A DNA stretch of 42,388 nt, taken from assembly GCA_021813445.1 (NCBI GenBank), contig JAKAKP010000098.1, forward strand, positions 1 through 42,388, given 5' to 3'. The notes below the pieces were generated by a model that ran no database searches, had not been told where the DNA came from, and was given only the letters and a program-made list of their open reading frames with translations. The position numbers and the translations under genes were made by a program. Numbering within the stretch: position 1 is the stretch's first letter; every line of letters begins with the position of its first letter. The stretch comes from Deltaproteobacteria bacterium (GTDB lineage Bacteria; Desulfobacterota; Desulfobaccia; Desulfobaccales; 0-14-0-80-60-11). Positions 7,960-16,500 of the stretch are shown here, in pieces.

Positions 7960-8353
7960 GATTTTTTTGCGCCAACCCCATTGAGCTGGCAATACCCTCT
8001 CCAAGCCAGCTTGGTACGAGCCATTCATGAACCTTTGGCTCACCCAAAATCATGAAAGTATTGGTGGCGCAGGCTTTCCAGCCTGCGCATCATCAATTTC
8101 AGAGTAGATATAACTCCCTCCGCCAATCAGCCATAATTTTCTGGTTTCATTCTGAAACAATGCTATTAATCATATAATTTCCAGCAGTTAATCAAAATTA
8201 ATTCCTTACGGCCCCCTTCTCCAACTTTCAAAACCTTTTCAAATTGAAACAAAAATCCTTCGGGGTCCGCACCTCGTTGCATATCATGCTGATTTTTTAG
8301 TTAATTTCCTCCTGGCCCGAACCCTGCATCTCTGCATGGCAACCACGAGGGTC
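7960..8353. repeat. Intergenic region with a composite palindrome module (8021-8090)
   Basis: Between arsR and the first Usp gene no coding region is seen. At 8021-8090 a TTTGGCTCACCC module is followed by a perfect hairpin with nine-base arms GCGCAGGCT (8067-8075) and AGCCTGCGC (8080-8088). Related module pairs recur at 16804-16980, 23076-23140 and 28351-28612. The rest is AT-rich and may contain the Usp promoter; a TATAAT stands at 8173-8178 without a convincing -35 box. Confidence 0.7.
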
Positions 8354-8824
8354 ATGATGCATAAACGGGTAGTCGTCGCGGTGGATTTGCAGGAGCCTAT
8401 GCCTTGGGCGGTGCAGTATGCCCTGGGCCTGGCCGGGCGCCTCAAGTCCCCCCTCACGGTCCTGGCCGTGGCCGCGGCTAGCGGCCCCGGCGCGCCGGTG
8501 GGTGCTGACCCGGCCGGGGGCGATATCGACGCCGGCCAGAGGCAGTGGCTGGAGACGACCATGGCTCAGGGCCGGGAAGCGGGAGTCAACCTGGAACTTT
8601 TTTTGGCCGCGGGGCCTTTTCCTTCGGCCATCCATGAATTCGTGGGCTCCCGGACCGATATCCAGTTCCTGGTCATCGGCGTGGGGGCTGCGGGCCAGCC
8701 GCCGGGTCTGGCCTTGAGCAGGCTGCACCAGATTTTTACCGGGGAAATCCTGCTGGTGCGGGAACAGGGCAGGATCACCAACCTGTCGGAGATGCCCATC
8801 AAAACCAAAGGGAGGGAATCTTAG
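8354..8824 (+). CDS. Universal stress protein (UspA family)
   Basis: About 156 residues with one Usp fold: RVVVAVDLQEPMPWAVQYALGLAGRL at the N-terminus, a DIQFLVIGVGA strand and a late GEILLVREQ strand. The usual nucleotide-binding glycine motif is weak (GVGAAGQPPG), so ATP binding is uncertain. GAGGG at 8347-8351 supports the ATG at 8354 or 8357 over the one at 8336. The gene is followed after two bases by a TauE-type exporter and opens a cluster with three more Usp-type proteins. Usp proteins generally respond to starvation, redox or energy stress; the partner here is unknown. Confidence 0.8.
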   Translation: MMHKRVVVAVDLQEPMPWAVQYALGLAGRLKSPLTVLAVAAASGPGAPVGADPAGGDIDAGQRQWLETTMAQGREAGVNLELFLAAGPFPSAIHEFVGSRTDIQFLVIGVGAAGQPPGLALSRLHQIFTGEILLVREQGRITNLSEMPIKTKGRES

Positions 8825-8826
8825 GG

Positions 8827-9756
8827 ATGTGGAACCTATATCTGCCGATTGCCGGTACTAGCATCAATATCTTGCTTCTCTTCGGCCTGGGAGGGCTGGT
8901 AGGCTTCCTCTCCGGCCTTTTCGGGGTGGGCGGCGGCTTTTTAATGACGCCGCTGCTGCTGATGGCGGGGATCCCCTCCACGGTGGCCGCGGCCAGCGAC
9001 TCCAACCAGATCGTGGCCGCGTCCACCTCCGGCACCTACGCCCACTGGCGCATGGGCAACGTGGACTTCAAGATGGGGTTTTTGCTCCTGGTGGGCGGCG
9101 TGCTGGGGGGGACCGTGGGGGTCCAGATTATTAAAATCCTGCGGGCCATGGGCAACGCCGATTTCGTCATCAAGATCACCTACGTGCTCATGCTGGGCAT
9201 CGTCGGCTTTTATATGTTCATGGAAAGCCTGCAGGCCCTGCGCAAGAAAGGCGTTGTCGAGCCCAAGCGGGGGGAGCCGGGCAAGGTCTCCATTTATGTA
9301 CGCATGATCCAAGCGCTCCCCTGGCAGATGCGGTTTGAGAAATCCGGGGTCACCTTCTCCGTGCTCCTGCCCCTGATCCTGGGCGTCATGGTGGGCATCC
9401 TGGCGGCCATTATGGGGGTGGGGGGCGGCTTCGTTATGGTGCCGGTCATGGTCTATATGCTGCGGATGCCCATGCACGTGGTGGTGGGCACCAGCCTCTT
9501 CCAGATACTTTTTACCTGCATCAACGTCACGGTCATGCAGTCCATCACCAACCACAACGTCGATCTGGTGCTGGCCGTGATTCTCCTGATAGGTTCCACC
9601 CTGGGGGCGCAGATCGGGGCCAAGTTGAGCCGGCGGCTGCACGCCGACCAGCTCAAGATTTTGCTGGCTTCCATTGTGCTGCTGGTCATGGTGCAGATCC
9701 TGTTCAGCCTCATTCTCACCCCGGGTCAGTTGCTGGCCTATAAAGGAGGACACTGA
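8827..9756 (+). CDS. TauE/SafE-family sulfite or sulfonate exporter
   Basis: 309 residues, about eight membrane helices in two homologous halves, each marked by a glycine-rich signature: SGLFGVGGGFLMTPLL near residue 30 and AAIMGVGGGFVMVPVMVY near 195. A charged cytoplasmic linker of about 40 residues (KKGVVEPKRGEPGK) separates the halves. The family moves sulfite, sulfoacetate or related sulfur oxyanions across the inner membrane. The start is two bases behind the Usp stop codon, and the next gene begins two bases after this stop, so the three are translated from one message. Pairing with a TIGR02186-like protein is a recurrent arrangement. Confidence 0.92.
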   Translation: MWNLYLPIAGTSINILLLFGLGGLVGFLSGLFGVGGGFLMTPLLLMAGIPSTVAAASDSNQIVAASTSGTYAHWRMGNVDFKMGFLLLVGGVLGGTVGVQIIKILRAMGNADFVIKITYVLMLGIVGFYMFMESLQALRKKGVVEPKRGEPGKVSIYVRMIQALPWQMRFEKSGVTFSVLLPLILGVMVGILAAIMGVGGGFVMVPVMVYMLRMPMHVVVGTSLFQILFTCINVTVMQSITNHNVDLVLAVILLIGSTLGAQIGAKLSRRLHADQLKILLASIVLLVMVQILFSLILTPGQLLAYKGGH

Positions 9757-9758
9757 TC

Positions 9759-10538
9759 ATGACCGGGCCAAGCAGAGTGGGCCAAGGGGCCGCGGCGGTC
9801 TTGGCATTCCTCCTGGCGCTGGGACTGGCCGGCGCCGCAGGCGCAGCCGCAGCGGAGTTGCAGTTGGTGCCCAATGAGGTGGAGATCGGGGCGTTCTTCG
9901 ACGGCGCCCAGGTGAAACTGCAGGGCGCAATCCCCGCGGGGGCCGCGGCGGTGGTGGAGGTGCTGGGCAGCACGGCCACCGAGAAGCTGCTGCGTAAAGG
10001 CCGGCGCGGCGGGCTGTGGATGTCGGTGGGGGAAATTAAGGTGGAAAATGTCCCCTCCTTGTATATATTGCAGAGCAGTTCGCCGGAGATCCCGACGTTG
10101 ACCGCGACTGCGACGCCCTGGGGGGTGGCCGCATTGCAAAAGGTGGTGAAACTGAGCGGCAGCCTGGAGGCCAGTGAACAGGGTAAGTTTTTCCAGGAAT
10201 TTTTAGAGCTGAAGAAGCATGAGCAGGTTTACCGGGTCAGCCCCGGGGTCTTGAAACTCGCCCCCGCCCCGGATGGCGGGAGTCTGGTTAAGGGCGCCAT
10301 TGCGCTGCCCGCCAAGGTGCCCGCCGGCAACTACCGGGTACGGTTATCCGCGGTCCTGCACGGCAGCCTGCTCAGTCAAAGAGACGCGCCCCTGGAGGTG
10401 AAGATGGTGGGTTTCCCGGCCATGCTGATGAAGTTGGCCTACCAGCAAGGGGCGCTCTACGGCATTCTGGCGGTGGTCATCGCCATTGTCACCGGCTTTA
10501 TCATGGGTATTTTATTCAAAGGGAAAACGGAACATTAA
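9759..10538 (+). CDS. TIGR02186-like membrane-anchored periplasmic protein
   Basis: 259 residues: signal peptide (LAFLLALGLAGAAGAAA), a beta-rich periplasmic domain with VEIGAFFDGAQVKLQGAIP and RRGGLWMSVGEIKVENVPS, and one C-terminal membrane helix (ILAVVIAIVTGFIMGILF). This matches the TIGR02186/Alph_Pro_TM family, known mainly from its location beside TauE-type exporters; its biochemical role has not been established as far as I know. A role as accessory subunit of the exporter is an inference from the two-base spacing. The gene ends in a small hairpin with a T-run. Confidence 0.8.
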   Translation: MTGPSRVGQGAAAVLAFLLALGLAGAAGAAAAELQLVPNEVEIGAFFDGAQVKLQGAIPAGAAAVVEVLGSTATEKLLRKGRRGGLWMSVGEIKVENVPSLYILQSSSPEIPTLTATATPWGVAALQKVVKLSGSLEASEQGKFFQEFLELKKHEQVYRVSPGVLKLAPAPDGGSLVKGAIALPAKVPAGNYRVRLSAVLHGSLLSQRDAPLEVKMVGFPAMLMKLAYQQGALYGILAVVIAIVTGFIMGILFKGKTEH

Positions 10539-10559
10539 GGCCTGGGGCCTCTGTTTTTT
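10538..10559 (+). terminator. Rho-independent terminator behind the exporter genes
   Basis: AGGCC (10538-10542) and GGCCT (10546-10550) form a short stem with a TGG loop, followed by a six-T run. It overlaps the stop codon of the TIGR02186-like gene. The stem is short, so termination may be partial. Confidence 0.5.
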
Positions 10560-10611
10560 CAGGGTGATAAGATTTATGATGATAAGATGAGTTCACCCTA
10601 TTGGGATGTTG

Positions 10612-10705
10612 CCAATCTCTGCGTCCTCTTCGTCTCCGCGGTGAATTTCCTTTTTTTTCACCGCAGAGGCGCAGAGAGCGCAGAGAGAGGATACGCAGAG
10701 AAAAA
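10612..10705. repeat. Imperfect inverted repeat of CGCAGAG units
   Basis: The left arm carries CTCTGCGT, CTCTTCGTCTCCGCGGTGAA and the right arm TTCACCGCAGAGGCGCAGAG with further CGCAGAG units, around a T-rich centre. It lies between the exporter genes and the PEP-synthase-like gene. Similar CGCAGAG-unit repeats are widespread in unrelated bacterial genomes. Confidence 0.75.
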
Positions 10706-10746
10706 GACTTTTGCAAAAGCCTATTCCTGTTTAAAGGACAAAGCCG

Positions 10747-13293
10747 GTGCTGGCGGCGCTGCAGAAACTCTGGCGAAAAGTCTTTAAGCCTCCAGAGGAC
10801 CTGGTGGCCTTCCCGGAGGTCTTTGAGCATTTCCAGGAGTTGCTGCAGGATCACCAGAAGGTGATGGAAATCATCGCCGATCTGGGGGAAAAATCGGGCG
10901 GCGATTTCATCTTCGACCGCAAGTATCTCCAGGACAGCGTCAACGAGCTGCACGTCCTGCTGCTGCAACTGATTAAGGGGCTTAATTTGATTTCCTCCAA
11001 CCGCTACCTCGATCTTTATGCCACCCTGGACCGCATCTTTGTGCCGTTGGAAGCGGAACTCCGGGGCCGGCTGAGTCTGGCCGCGGAGATGCCCCTGACG
11101 GTGGCCCTGAAGGAATTGCCCGTGGATCATCCGGAGCTAAGCGGCGGCAAGGCGGCCAACCTGGGAGAAATCAGCCAACGATTACACCTGCCGGTGCCGG
11201 ACGGCTTTGTCATCACCACCCGGGCCTACCGCACCTTTCTGGAGCAAAACCGCCTGGAGAGCCGGACCCATGCCCTGATCAGCGCCTGGCTGGCCGACGA
11301 GACGGATACGCTGCACACCTCCCGGCAGCTGCAATACGGCATCCTGGCGGGGGTGGTGCCCCAGGAGGTGGCCCGGGAAATCCGGCGGTTCACGGAAAAC
11401 GTCCCCTTTTGGGCGGTCAGGAGCAGCGCCTACGGGGAAGACGGGGAGTTGTCATTTGCCGGCCTCCATGAGAGCCTGCTCCAGGTGCCGGCCAGGGGGG
11501 TCGCCGATGCTTACAAAAAAGTCCTGGCCAGTCTCTTTTCGCCGGAAGCCCTGGCCTACCGGCGGCGGATGGACATGTTGGGAGAAGAGGCCGCGATGGG
11601 GGTGCTCTGCCAGGAGGTCATTACCAGCCAGGCTAGCGGCGTGGTGCATAGCCTCACCCTGGAATGCCCTGAGACGGACTGTCTGACGATCTATGCCTAT
11701 CCGGGGCTGGGGCGCCCGGTCATGGACGGCCGGGCCCGGCCGGACCGGTTTATCGTGGCCCGGCAGGCCCCTCATCAGGTCAAATCCCGGGAAGTATTCC
11801 CCAAGGAATATATCGTCAGGCCGGCCCCAGGGGGAGGCGAGGAAGAGGTGGCGCCACCCCCGGAGGATCGGGACCGGGCGGCTATCGGCTTTGAGACCAT
11901 CCAAACCCTGGCGCATTGGGCCATGTCCCTGGAAAGATATTTTAAGCGTCCCCAGGAAATCGAATGGGCGGAAGGGCCCGCCGGCCAGATTTGGGTGCTC
12001 CAGTCCCGGCCCTTGGCGTTTTCGCAAATCCCCGATATCCCCAAGGTGGAAGTAACCCGTTTGCACGCCCAATACCCCGTCCTGCTCCAGGACCAGGGGG
12101 TGGTGGCCCATGCCGGGGTGGGTTCCGGAAAGGTTTTTCTGGTGCAATCCGACGCAGATCTGGGGCGGTTTCCCGACGGTGCGGTCCTGGTCACCCGCTA
12201 TACCGCGCCCTGGCTGGCCCGGGTCGTGCCCCAGGCTGCAGCCATCGTCTCCGAGAGGGGGTCGCCGGCGGGACACCTGGCCACCATCGCCCGGGAGTTC
12301 CGGGTACCCACCCTGGTGGGGGTGGAAGGGGCCACAGAGGTGCTCAAGCCGGGGATGGAAGTGACGGTGGACACCAATGACCGCCTGGTCTTTGCCGGCC
12401 GGGTCCAGGAACTGCTGCGCTATGAGCTGATGGAGTCCACGGCTTTTGAAGACGCCGCGGAATTCCGCTTGCTCCGCCGCATCTTGAAGCGCATCGGTCC
12501 CTTGACCCTGGTTGACCCCCAGGATCCAGGGTTCACCCCGGAAGGCTGCCGCTCGGTGCACGACGTCATCCGCTTCGTCCACGAAAAGGCGGTGCAGGAA
12601 TTGATGGACCTGCCCCGCTTTCTGAAACGCTTCAAAGGGGCACAGCTCTGGACCCTGGTGTCGGACATCCCCATCGGCCTGAAGATCTGGGACCTGGGGG
12701 GCGGCATCGGTCCGGAAGCCCGGGGCAATGAGGTGACCGCGGCCGAGATCACCTCCCAGCCTTTAAAGACCCTGTGGGAAGGAGTCTGCGCCCCGGGGGT
12801 GTGGAGCACGGAACCGATCCAGGTGGACTTTTCGGGCCTGATGTCCAGCCTCACCCGGACCACCGAAGCCGCGACCGCGGCCGGTTTTAATCTCGCGGTC
12901 ATCACCGGCACTTACCTCAATCTCCATCTGCGGCTGGGCTACCATTTCAACCTGGTGGACGCGCGCATGGACCCCGATCCCCATCACAACCATATCTACT
13001 TCCGTTTTGTGGGCGGAGTGACGGATTTGACCCGCCGCTCCCGGCGGGCCAAGCTGCTGGCCGACATCCTGAGCAAGTACCATTTCAAGGTGGATACCAA
13101 GGGGGATCTGGTCATCGCCCGGATCCTGCACCTGCCCCAGGAGGACATCAGACAGCGCCTCCTGGTGCTGGGCCGACTCATCGGCTTTACCCGGCAACTG
13201 GACATGCAGCTAAAAAGTGACGAAGACGTGCCGGTCTTTACCGAAAAATTTCTTGAGGGCATCCAATCCCAGGGGGACAAGGAAGCGCCTTAA
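10747..13293 (+). CDS. PEP-synthase-like phosphotransfer protein lacking the PEP-binding barrel
   Basis: 848 residues from a GTG start. Residues 1-105 are helical and unassigned. Residues about 115-430 are a PPDK_N/ATP-grasp nucleotide-binding domain: GGKAANLGEI, VPDGFVITTRAY, FWAVRSSAYGEDGELSFAGL, EIEWAEGP...WVLQSRPL. Residues about 450-560 are the swivelling phosphohistidine domain, with His510 in SPAGHLATIARE. True PEP synthases then have a TIM barrel with a catalytic Cys; here about 285 different residues follow, with LGYHFNLVDARMD, HHNHIYFRFVGG and FTRQLDMQL. So it could phosphorylate itself from ATP but should not make PEP in the usual way. It is followed after 10 bases by a lone receiver protein. 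An intramolecular or partner-protein phosphotransfer role is inference. Confidence 0.82.
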   Translation: MLAALQKLWRKVFKPPEDLVAFPEVFEHFQELLQDHQKVMEIIADLGEKSGGDFIFDRKYLQDSVNELHVLLLQLIKGLNLISSNRYLDLYATLDRIFVPLEAELRGRLSLAAEMPLTVALKELPVDHPELSGGKAANLGEISQRLHLPVPDGFVITTRAYRTFLEQNRLESRTHALISAWLADETDTLHTSRQLQYGILAGVVPQEVAREIRRFTENVPFWAVRSSAYGEDGELSFAGLHESLLQVPARGVADAYKKVLASLFSPEALAYRRRMDMLGEEAAMGVLCQEVITSQASGVVHSLTLECPETDCLTIYAYPGLGRPVMDGRARPDRFIVARQAPHQVKSREVFPKEYIVRPAPGGGEEEVAPPPEDRDRAAIGFETIQTLAHWAMSLERYFKRPQEIEWAEGPAGQIWVLQSRPLAFSQIPDIPKVEVTRLHAQYPVLLQDQGVVAHAGVGSGKVFLVQSDADLGRFPDGAVLVTRYTAPWLARVVPQAAAIVSERGSPAGHLATIAREFRVPTLVGVEGATEVLKPGMEVTVDTNDRLVFAGRVQELLRYELMESTAFEDAAEFRLLRRILKRIGPLTLVDPQDPGFTPEGCRSVHDVIRFVHEKAVQELMDLPRFLKRFKGAQLWTLVSDIPIGLKIWDLGGGIGPEARGNEVTAAEITSQPLKTLWEGVCAPGVWSTEPIQVDFSGLMSSLTRTTEAATAAGFNLAVITGTYLNLHLRLGYHFNLVDARMDPDPHHNHIYFRFVGGVTDLTRRSRRAKLLADILSKYHFKVDTKGDLVIARILHLPQEDIRQRLLVLGRLIGFTRQLDMQLKSDEDVPVFTEKFLEGIQSQGDKEAP

Positions 13294-13303
13294 GGAGGGA
13301 AAC

Positions 13304-13693
13304 ATGGCTCAGAATAAGTTAAGAGTGTTGATCCTGGATGACGAGCCCATTGTCTGCAAACGGTTGAAACCTTCCCTGGAAAAATTGGGGTTCGAGGTGG
13401 ACACCTTCACCCGGAGTTTCGAGGCCATGCAGGCGGTGGAGCAGGCCCGGTACGATATCATCGTCACCGACCTGAAAATGGAAGGCATGGACGGCATGCG
13501 CTTTCTCCAGGAAGCCAAGAAGTTGCATCCAGAGACGGAAGTGATCGTCATCACCGGCTTCGCCACCATGGAAACGGCCAAGGAATCCTTTAAGAAAGGG
13601 GTCTTCGATTTCATCGCCAAGCCCTTCAACCTGAATGAGATTCAGAAAGTGGTGCTGCGGGCCGCAGACAAGATCAAGGGCGCAGCCGGGTAA
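13304..13693 (+). CDS. Stand-alone response-regulator receiver domain
   Basis: 129 residues, only a CheY-like receiver: acidic pair D12/D13, phosphoacceptor D56, T84 and K106, all conserved. There is no output domain. The ATG at 13304 follows a strong AAGGAGGG (13292-13299); a longer frame upstream is not needed. Lone receivers act as phosphate relays or by binding a partner. No kinase is adjacent; the nearest is at 3719-5215. Its place between the PEP-synthase-like gene and the Usp genes suggests it belongs to the same stress circuit. Confidence 0.93.
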   Translation: MAQNKLRVLILDDEPIVCKRLKPSLEKLGFEVDTFTRSFEAMQAVEQARYDIIVTDLKMEGMDGMRFLQEAKKLHPETEVIVITGFATMETAKESFKKGVFDFIAKPFNLNEIQKVVLRAADKIKGAAG

Positions 13694-13697
13694 TTTG

Positions 13698-13732
13698 AGT
13701 TCAAAGTTCAAAGTTCAAAGTTCAAAGTCAAA
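13698..13732 (+). repeat. Heptamer array (AGTTCAA)4 behind a stop codon
   Basis: Four exact AGTTCAA units (13698-13725) and one degenerate unit begin four bases past the receiver gene stop. Related seven-base arrays follow many other stop codons in the window, nearly all in the sense orientation. Confidence 0.9.
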
Positions 13733-13804
13733 ACCGCGACGGCCAAGAACTATATTTTTGGACGAGTCAACCGCTCATAAAGGAATTAAAAGGAGGAATG
13801 ACCT

Positions 13805-14596
13805 GTGATCAAGGCATTGGTCTCCATTGACGTGGACCTGGCCGCCAGCCGGACCATTCGGTTCGCCTGCCAATTGGGGTATTTTATGCCGGTGGAATTG
13901 CACCCGGTGTACATCAAAGAATCTCCGCCCCGGGAGCTGTCCATCGGTTCGGGCTGGGCCCGACACCACTGGGAGCAGGAACTCATCCAGGAAGGGAAAA
14001 AAGAGATTTCCGAATGGATCGCCTCTGAGATTGACTATAGCCCGGAGGTCAAGCTGATGGAACCCCGGGTGGTTACCGGCGACCGGGACGCGGAGCTGCT
14101 GCGGATTATGGAGAAGGAAGCCTTTGATCTTTACGTCGAGGGCGCCCGGTTTCCCTGGAACCAGGCTATGCTCTATCAGAAGGTCCATTCCCGGCTCTTC
14201 CAGAAGGCGCAAATGCCCATCGCCCTGGCTCCGGTGTTGCGCAAGATGCATAAGCTGCTGGCGCCCTGCTTCGATGGGGCCGGGACCCAGGCCCTGGGCC
14301 GGGCGCTGCCCAAACTCTGGTCGGGCTCTTCCCTGCCGGTGGCCCTGTCCCTGCTGCAAGGACGGGAAGGGGCTTTGCAGCCGGAAGCCCAGCGGGTCCG
14401 GGAAGCCCTGGAGAAAGCCTCCTGCCAGGTGGGGCCGGATGAGGTCTTTACCGCGTTCCCGTCGCCCCCCACGGACGAGTTCCTGCGGGAATACGGCCTG
14501 ATGGCGCTGGCTTTGGAACGGGGCGTCAGCAAGGATAGTCCCCGCTTGGAATGGTTGGCCCAGTTCAAAGCGCCCCTGCTCCTGGTGCTTTATTAA
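13805..14596 (+). CDS. Divergent tandem universal stress protein
   Basis: 263 residues from a GTG start with AGGAGG eight bases upstream. The first half begins IKALVSIDVDLAASRTIRFACQLGY, a Usp-like beta1-alpha1, and ends ALAPVL; the second half ends FKAPLLLVLY, a Usp beta5-like strand. Neither half has the G-2x-G-9x-G(S/T) nucleotide motif. The fold assignment rests on this strand-helix layout and on two neighbouring genes encoding clear tandem Usp proteins. Without nucleotide motifs it is probably a non-ATP-binding Usp. It could also be a related family I do not recognise. Confidence 0.65.
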   Translation: MIKALVSIDVDLAASRTIRFACQLGYFMPVELHPVYIKESPPRELSIGSGWARHHWEQELIQEGKKEISEWIASEIDYSPEVKLMEPRVVTGDRDAELLRIMEKEAFDLYVEGARFPWNQAMLYQKVHSRLFQKAQMPIALAPVLRKMHKLLAPCFDGAGTQALGRALPKLWSGSSLPVALSLLQGREGALQPEAQRVREALEKASCQVGPDEVFTAFPSPPTDEFLREYGLMALALERGVSKDSPRLEWLAQFKAPLLLVLY

Positions 14597-14622
14597 CTGC
14601 GGGAAGAGGGAGGGGGAAAGCC

Positions 14623-15486
14623 ATGAGAATTCTCTTCGCTGGAGATGAGCAGCCTTACAGCGCTTACGCCCTCAAGGAAGCCGCGAAGCTGGCCATGAAC
14701 ACCTGGGCCGATATGACCCTTTTGGGCATCCAGCCCGGCGGCGGGGGTGCAGCCGCGGTGGACCCGGCCCTCAACCTGGCCCTGACCCGCTACCGCGAGT
14801 CTTTCCTGAACGCCTGGGAGGGCGAGGGCTCCCCTTACGCCATGGCCAACTGGCAATACGAATGGATACCTCTGAAAGAGGGCGTCCTGGAGGAGAAACT
14901 GGTCTGCCGCGGCAGCAAGAAAGATTTCAAGGTGCGCCTGCGCCAGGGCAACGTGGCCGCGGGCATCCTGGCGGAAGCCAGGGAAGAGGGTGCCGATCTC
15001 ATCGTCCTGGGCTGCTCCCGGGGTGGCGGCAGCCAGTGGGCCGGCGCCCCCGGAGTGCCCCAGAAAGTGGCCGCGGACGCGGATTGCTCCGTGCTGCTGG
15101 TGAAAGAGGAACAGCCCATCACCCGCATCCTGGCCTGCCTGGACCAGACCCACGTCAGCCAGTCTTCTCTGGAGATCTTGAACCAGATGGTCACCCTTCA
15201 CGGGGCCCAGTTGGAGGTCATCGGCCTCAACCCGGAGGGGGGCCTGAAAAAGGAAGTCTACACCCGGCTGATTGAAGTGGGGGATTATTACCAGGAGCGC
15301 AACATCAAGGTGACCACCCGCCTCACCGAGATCGCGGATTTCGAGAGTTTTATCAGCCAAGAGACGCAGCAGGATTTGCTGGCCCTGTGGATGGGCAAAA
15401 AGTCCCTGTTGCAGCGGTTTTTCCCCCGGGATTGGGTGGGCCGGTTTGTGGCCAAGTCCCAGACCTCGGTCATGGTCATGCGTTAA
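14623..15486 (+). CDS. Tandem universal stress protein
   Basis: 287 residues with two Usp domains. The first runs from MRILFAGDEQPYSAYALKEAAKLA to DLIVLGCSRGGGSQWAGAPGVPQKVAADADCSVLLV, a G-rich loop close to the nucleotide-binding motif. The second begins ITRILACLDQTHVSQSSLEIL and ends KSQTSVMVMR. The ATG at 14623 follows GAGGGAGGGGGAAAG, whereas the longer frame has no such site. It lies 26 bases behind the divergent Usp gene and ends in a heptamer array, consistent with one stress transcript. Confidence 0.82.
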   Translation: MRILFAGDEQPYSAYALKEAAKLAMNTWADMTLLGIQPGGGGAAAVDPALNLALTRYRESFLNAWEGEGSPYAMANWQYEWIPLKEGVLEEKLVCRGSKKDFKVRLRQGNVAAGILAEAREEGADLIVLGCSRGGGSQWAGAPGVPQKVAADADCSVLLVKEEQPITRILACLDQTHVSQSSLEILNQMVTLHGAQLEVIGLNPEGGLKKEVYTRLIEVGDYYQERNIKVTTRLTEIADFESFISQETQQDLLALWMGKKSLLQRFFPRDWVGRFVAKSQTSVMVMR

Positions 15487-15490
15487 AAAC

Positions 15491-15525
15491 GGTTCAAAGT
15501 TCAAAGTTCCAAGTTCCAAGTTAGG
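15491..15525 (+). repeat. Heptamer array behind a Usp stop codon
   Basis: Units GGTTCAA, AGTTCAA, AGTTCCA, AGTTCCA and AGTTAGG follow the stop codon by four bases, in the same sense as the gene. Drift between units shows expansion followed by point mutation. Confidence 0.88.
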
Positions 15526-15624
15526 CGGCAATAACCTGAGACTTTGCTTAATTTCTGGGGGAGATTGGGCTCTGGCAAGGCTGTTCGGAAAATTTTCCTG
15601 GAGGCGGTTTGGGAGGGAGGCGGT

Positions 15625-16473
15625 ATGAAGATTCTGGTGGGGGTGGAAAAAAGCGAAGAATCGCACCTGGCCCTGCGCTATACCTGTCATCTGCTGGAAC
15701 ACTTTGAAGCCGAGGTGGACGCCTTGTACGTCAAGCCCGACGTGGTGGAAATGGCCAGGGAAGGAGCCTATGCGCCTTTTACCACCAGGACGGAAATCGA
15801 GCGGCAGGTGGAGCGGGAGGCCGGCAAGGTGCTGGAAGAAATCATCGAGTCCTGCGAAGTCTGCCTGGGGGGCAAGATTCCCTGCCAGCCCCGGGTCGCC
15901 ATGGGGGACCCCGCGGAGGAGGTCATCCGGGCCGCGGATGACGGCCAATATGATCTGATTGTCCTGGGGGGCAGCGGCCGCTCGGCGCTCAAAGGTCTGC
16001 TCCTGGGGGCAGTTTCCGTCAAGGTGTTGCACCACGCCAAGCAACCGGTCCTCATCGTCCGCAATTACCGGGAAATCCAGCGCATCCTGGTGGCCTACCG
16101 GGGGTCCCGCTGCGACCAGGGGGCCCTGGAATTCATCGCCCCCCTCTTCGCCAAAAAGACCCCGGAGATCACCATCATGCACGTCCAGGAAACCGCGCGG
16201 GGAGAGTCTGAGGAGGTCGCGGAAGCCTGTGTCATGACCGGCCGGGAGACCTTGCATGAGCTGGGATATGAGCCGGTCACCAAGATGGCCAAAGGTGATT
16301 TCGAGGAGGAGGTCTTAAAGGAAGTGGCGGTGGGGCGTTACGACCTGGTGGTGCTGGGGGCCTACGGCCACCGCCAGCACAAGTACCTGCCGGTCATCAG
16401 CGACGAGGCCCTGAACCTGGCCCGCCTCACTACCCGGCCGATCCTGGTCTTTAGGGAGTTGGGGGAGGATTAA
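15625..16473 (+). CDS. Tandem universal stress protein with an intact nucleotide motif
   Basis: 282 residues. The first Usp domain (MKILVGVEKSEESHLALRYT to QPVLIVRNY) has the glycine motif GGSGRSALKGLLLGAVS, matching G-2x-G-9x-G(S/T), so ATP binding is likely. The second domain begins QRILVAYRGSRCDQGALEF and ends RPILVFREL, and its YDLVVLGAYGHRQHKYLPV lacks part of the motif. GGGAGGGAGG lies just upstream of the ATG at 15625. A 138-base gap separates it from the previous Usp gene. It closes the cluster, and a heptamer array follows the stop. Confidence 0.9.
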   Translation: MKILVGVEKSEESHLALRYTCHLLEHFEAEVDALYVKPDVVEMAREGAYAPFTTRTEIERQVEREAGKVLEEIIESCEVCLGGKIPCQPRVAMGDPAEEVIRAADDGQYDLIVLGGSGRSALKGLLLGAVSVKVLHHAKQPVLIVRNYREIQRILVAYRGSRCDQGALEFIAPLFAKKTPEITIMHVQETARGESEEVAEACVMTGRETLHELGYEPVTKMAKGDFEEEVLKEVAVGRYDLVVLGAYGHRQHKYLPVISDEALNLARLTTRPILVFRELGED

Positions 16474-16479
16474 GAAAAA

Positions 16480-16500
16480 AGTTCCAAGTTCCAAGTTAAA
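16480..16500 (+). repeat. Heptamer array behind a Usp stop codon
   Basis: AGTTCCA, AGTTCCA and AGTTAAA begin seven bases after the stop codon, in the sense orientation. The unit sequence matches the later units of the array at 15491-15525. Confidence 0.85.

Noticed and set aside
14593-16257. 554-codon minus-strand frame across the Usp genes
   Set aside because: It covers two convincing Usp genes and their intergenic repeats; it is an antisense shadow without a ribosome binding site.
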